64,000 nucleotides of DNA, from NCBI GenBank assembly GCA_023252195.1, contig JAHEXI010000012.1:27241-91240 (forward strand), given 5' to 3'. Below are positions 62,319 to 64,000 of the stretch, in pieces. The notes beneath the pieces were generated by a model, which was not told where the DNA came from, did not search any database, and worked only from the letters and a program-made list of their open reading frames with translations. Both the position numbers and the translations under genes were made by a program. Each line of letters starts with the position of its first letter. Position 1 is the stretch's first letter. Source of the DNA: Pseudonocardiales bacterium. Lineage in GTDB: Bacteria > Actinomycetota > Actinomycetes > Mycobacteriales > Pseudonocardiaceae.

Positions 62319-63638
62319 TCACGACGATCGCTCCGCCCGCAACCGGGTCGGGCCCAAGCGGGCCATCGCCGCCGTGACCGGCCAGCGGATATACCGGCCC
62401 AACAGCAGCAGGGAACCCCCCAAGGGCAGCAACAGCAGGACGATGTTGACCACCCCTACGGTAGCCTCCGCCGGTTGCCCAGCCGTTGCTGCTGTGCCCA
62501 CCGCCTGGCTCAACCAGACCAGTCTGTGCCACACCACTGGCAGTAGCCGGGGTATCACAATCAAGAACCCGACCACCCAGTACAACAACGAGGGCACCAC
62601 GATGAGCACCCACAGGGTGATCGTGCGGCGGACCCAAGGCTTGAGCTCCAGCACCCGTGGATGGATGGGTCGCCTAGGGATCATGCTCGCCAACACCGGC
62701 CCCATCCAGCTGAATAGGTCAGGCACCCCTATCAGATCACTGAGGATATAGTAGCCATCCAGCCGTACCGTCGGCATGAACTGGGTCGCGGTCTCAATAT
62801 GCAGTGCAACGATACCCACCAGTAGCCACGGTGACCTGGTCTCCAGGTAGGTCAGGCTCATCCCAGCGATGAACACCGCGTTGAAGTACACGCCGCCTAG
62901 GTCGGTGCGAAGCCGCCCGACCCGGCTCAGACGGTAGGAGTCGGTGACCGTGCTGTAGAGCGCCGGCCACACCAGGTACAATCCGAAGCCCATCTTCCCG
63001 GGCCGGGCGCCGCCGTAGCGGCAGGCGGTTACATGTCCGCACTCGTGAAACCCGGCCGAAACCAAGATCGACGTCAAGACCAGCAGCGTCAACGCTGGCT
63101 GGTAGACCAACGTCAGTGCGCTAGGCACGATCTGTCCCAGGCCGCCCTGCGCAATGATCATCAGGTCCAGGGCCGCAAACCCAGCTAACGCCACCAGAAT
63201 CACTGGCGGCCAGAACATCGGCGCAAGCAGCCCAGCGATGCGCCACACCACCCGCTCCGGAACCACTCCGACTCTGAACTTCAATCCCAACAACGGATCC
63301 GACTTCATCTTCATATTCGGCGCCGCGTCGTCCTGCCAAGCCGCCGGATCGGCCGCGACGATCCCCGCCGGGCGCAACCGATTGTCGATCAGGTAGGCCA
63401 CCTGCTCAGCCGACACCACCTTGTCGAACTCGGCACTAAGCCCGACCGCCACCTGCACCAGGTCCCTCTGACCATCCAGACTAGATGCCAGCAGATACAA
63501 CAACCGGGGCAACTGGATCACTTGGCCATCAGACCGACGCACGATGTAGCGAGACTCCTGAAAACCCGACCCCTGATATTCCCCGATCAGCTCAACCCCC
63601 GGCGCCACACCCACAACACACCCAGAATCAACCACCAT
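62319..63638 (-). CDS. M50-type membrane metalloprotease with PqqD-like N-terminus
   Basis: 439 residues. Residues 1-100 (RSDGQVIQLPRLLYLLASSL, AVGLSAEFDKVVSAEQVAYL) resemble a PqqD/RRE-like peptide-binding domain. Then membrane helices, the zinc site HECGH at 198-202 in a helix (LVSAGFHECGHVTACRYGG) and the third ligand in RLDGYYILSD (Asp 294). Site-2-protease-like intramembrane protease of the type linked to modified-peptide (RiPP) maturation. ATG 63638. It lies 170 bases downstream of, and on the same strand as, the GGDK-repeat gene. Confidence 0.8.
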   Translation of the reverse strand: MVVDSGCVVGVAPGVELIGEYQGSGFQESRYIVRRSDGQVIQLPRLLYLLASSLDGQRDLVQVAVGLSAEFDKVVSAEQVAYLIDNRLRPAGIVAADPAAWQDDAAPNMKMKSDPLLGLKFRVGVVPERVVWRIAGLLAPMFWPPVILVALAGFAALDLMIIAQGGLGQIVPSALTLVYQPALTLLVLTSILVSAGFHECGHVTACRYGGARPGKMGFGLYLVWPALYSTVTDSYRLSRVGRLRTDLGGVYFNAVFIAGMSLTYLETRSPWLLVGIVALHIETATQFMPTVRLDGYYILSDLIGVPDLFSWMGPVLASMIPRRPIHPRVLELKPWVRRTITLWVLIVVPSLLYWVVGFLIVIPRLLPVVWHRLVWLSQAVGTAATAGQPAEATVGVVNIVLLLLPLGGSLLLLGRYIRWPVTAAMARLGPTRLRAERSS

Positions 63639-63811
63639 GCGCTCGCTGTCGATGACGTCCCTCCCCGACTCGAAACCCGCAGCACCGGTGACTAGCCGGT
63701 ATCAAGGCGATCCAACTATTGTTTGCGGGAGGGATGACCGCGTCGGTCACCCTCCCTAACACACACTGCACCGCACGCGATCACGTGATCACGCAACGGC
63801 ACGACCTCGAC
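63639..63811. other. Gap between repeat gene and protease
   Basis: No open frame of note. It contains the palindrome-like TCACGTGATCACG (about 63781) and GGGAGGGA about 30 bases before the protease start on the reverse strand. Confidence 0.35.
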
Positions 63812-64000
63812 TCAGTGCTGGTGGTGGAAAATGCGGTCGAGGAAGCGGTCGAGGAAGCGGTCGCCGCCCTTGTCGCCGCCCTTGTCGCCGCCCTTGTCGC
63901 CGCCCTTGTCGCCGCCCTTGTCGCCGCCCTTGTCGCCGCCCTTGTCGCCGCCCTTGTCGCCGCCCTTGTCGCCGCCCTTGTCGCCGCCCTTGTCGCCGCC
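63812..64000 (-). CDS. GGDK-repeat protein, C-terminal part (cut by window edge)
   Basis: The reverse strand is open from the window edge to a TGA at 63812-63814. It encodes GG(DKGG)11 followed by DRFLDRFLDRIFHHQH. The N-terminus is outside the window. The repeat alternates acidic and basic residues at fixed spacing, and the tail repeats DRFL. The codons are invariant (GAC AAG GGC GGC), so the array expanded recently. With the M50 protease next to it, a precursor peptide with many core units is a reasonable guess; a structural or surface protein is the alternative. Confidence 0.6.
   Translation of the reverse strand, partial: GGDKGGDKGGDKGGDKGGDKGGDKGGDKGGDKGGDKGGDKGGDKGGDRFLDRFLDRIFHHQH
63863..64000. 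repeat. 12-bp tandem repeat, 11.5 copies
   Basis: Unit GCCGCCCTTGTC repeated without a mismatch from 63863 to the window end; it probably continues beyond. In frame with the GGDK protein on the reverse strand. Confidence 0.95.

Noticed and set aside
63863..64000. Simple sequencing artefact for the 12-bp array
   Set aside because: The array stays in frame with a normal ending and stop, and codon choice fits the organism; assembly collapse of copy number is still possible.

Overview
The window is high-GC DNA from an actinomycete. A pseudonocardial relative is the best guess. The reasons are the conserved chromosomal run at the right (histidine phosphatase, DUF3090 and SCO1664-type kinase genes, plus a DUF5703 gene), integrative elements of the AICE type with an FtsK-like transfer protein, frequent GTG starts and ATGA/GTGA gene overlaps. 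The species cannot be named from the sequence.

The left 46 kb is a pile-up of integrated elements; the right 17 kb is chromosome with a second insertion patch. Positions 1-7,500 hold broken transposases, integrases and a toxin remnant. Inside them is an intact recombinase-in-trio (RIT) element (about 1,052-4,666) with 134-bp identical inverted repeats that splits an integrase gene. Next is one very large low-GC gene (7,528-15,102) for a 2,524-residue NACHT-type STAND NTPase, the kind of protein used in bacterial anti-phage immunity. IS5 and IS1380 elements follow.

Between two 31-bp copies of the 3' half of a tRNA-Met gene (19,414 and 32,708) lies an island with two nucleosidase loci. Locus A encodes an NrtR-like NUDIX regulator, a PNP/MTAN-nucleosidase to STAND-NTPase fusion and a helical partner, all overlapping. 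Locus B encodes a membrane protein and a stand-alone nucleosidase that share a 24-residue motif at the C-terminus of one and the N-terminus of the other, with a divergent NrtR-like regulator. Both loci carry the same palindromic operator, RGTCA-N3-TGAC. I read this as a coordinated, nucleotide-depleting defence or stress island; the function is inference.

From about 36,200 to 46,460 is an AICE-like element: two XRE-DUF5919 regulators, a double-GntR protein, HD and NUDIX proteins, small transfer-operon proteins, an FtsK/TraB-like translocase, and a large serine integrase whose 3' end runs into a tRNA-Leu(GAG) gene, the integration site.

The right part encodes an M20 peptidase, cold-shock protein, DUF5703 protein, propeller lipoprotein, glycosyltransferase, aldo/keto reductase, histidine phosphatase, DUF3090, SCO1664-like kinase, metallo-beta-lactamase-fold hydrolase and HigA. 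IS110 has cut off higB; IS66, IS5-like and a recombinase-HTH-recombinase set follow. The window ends with an M50 membrane protease (PqqD-like N-terminus) and the 3' end of a gene encoding GG(DKGG)11 plus a short amphipathic tail, a possible modified-peptide system that continues beyond the edge.
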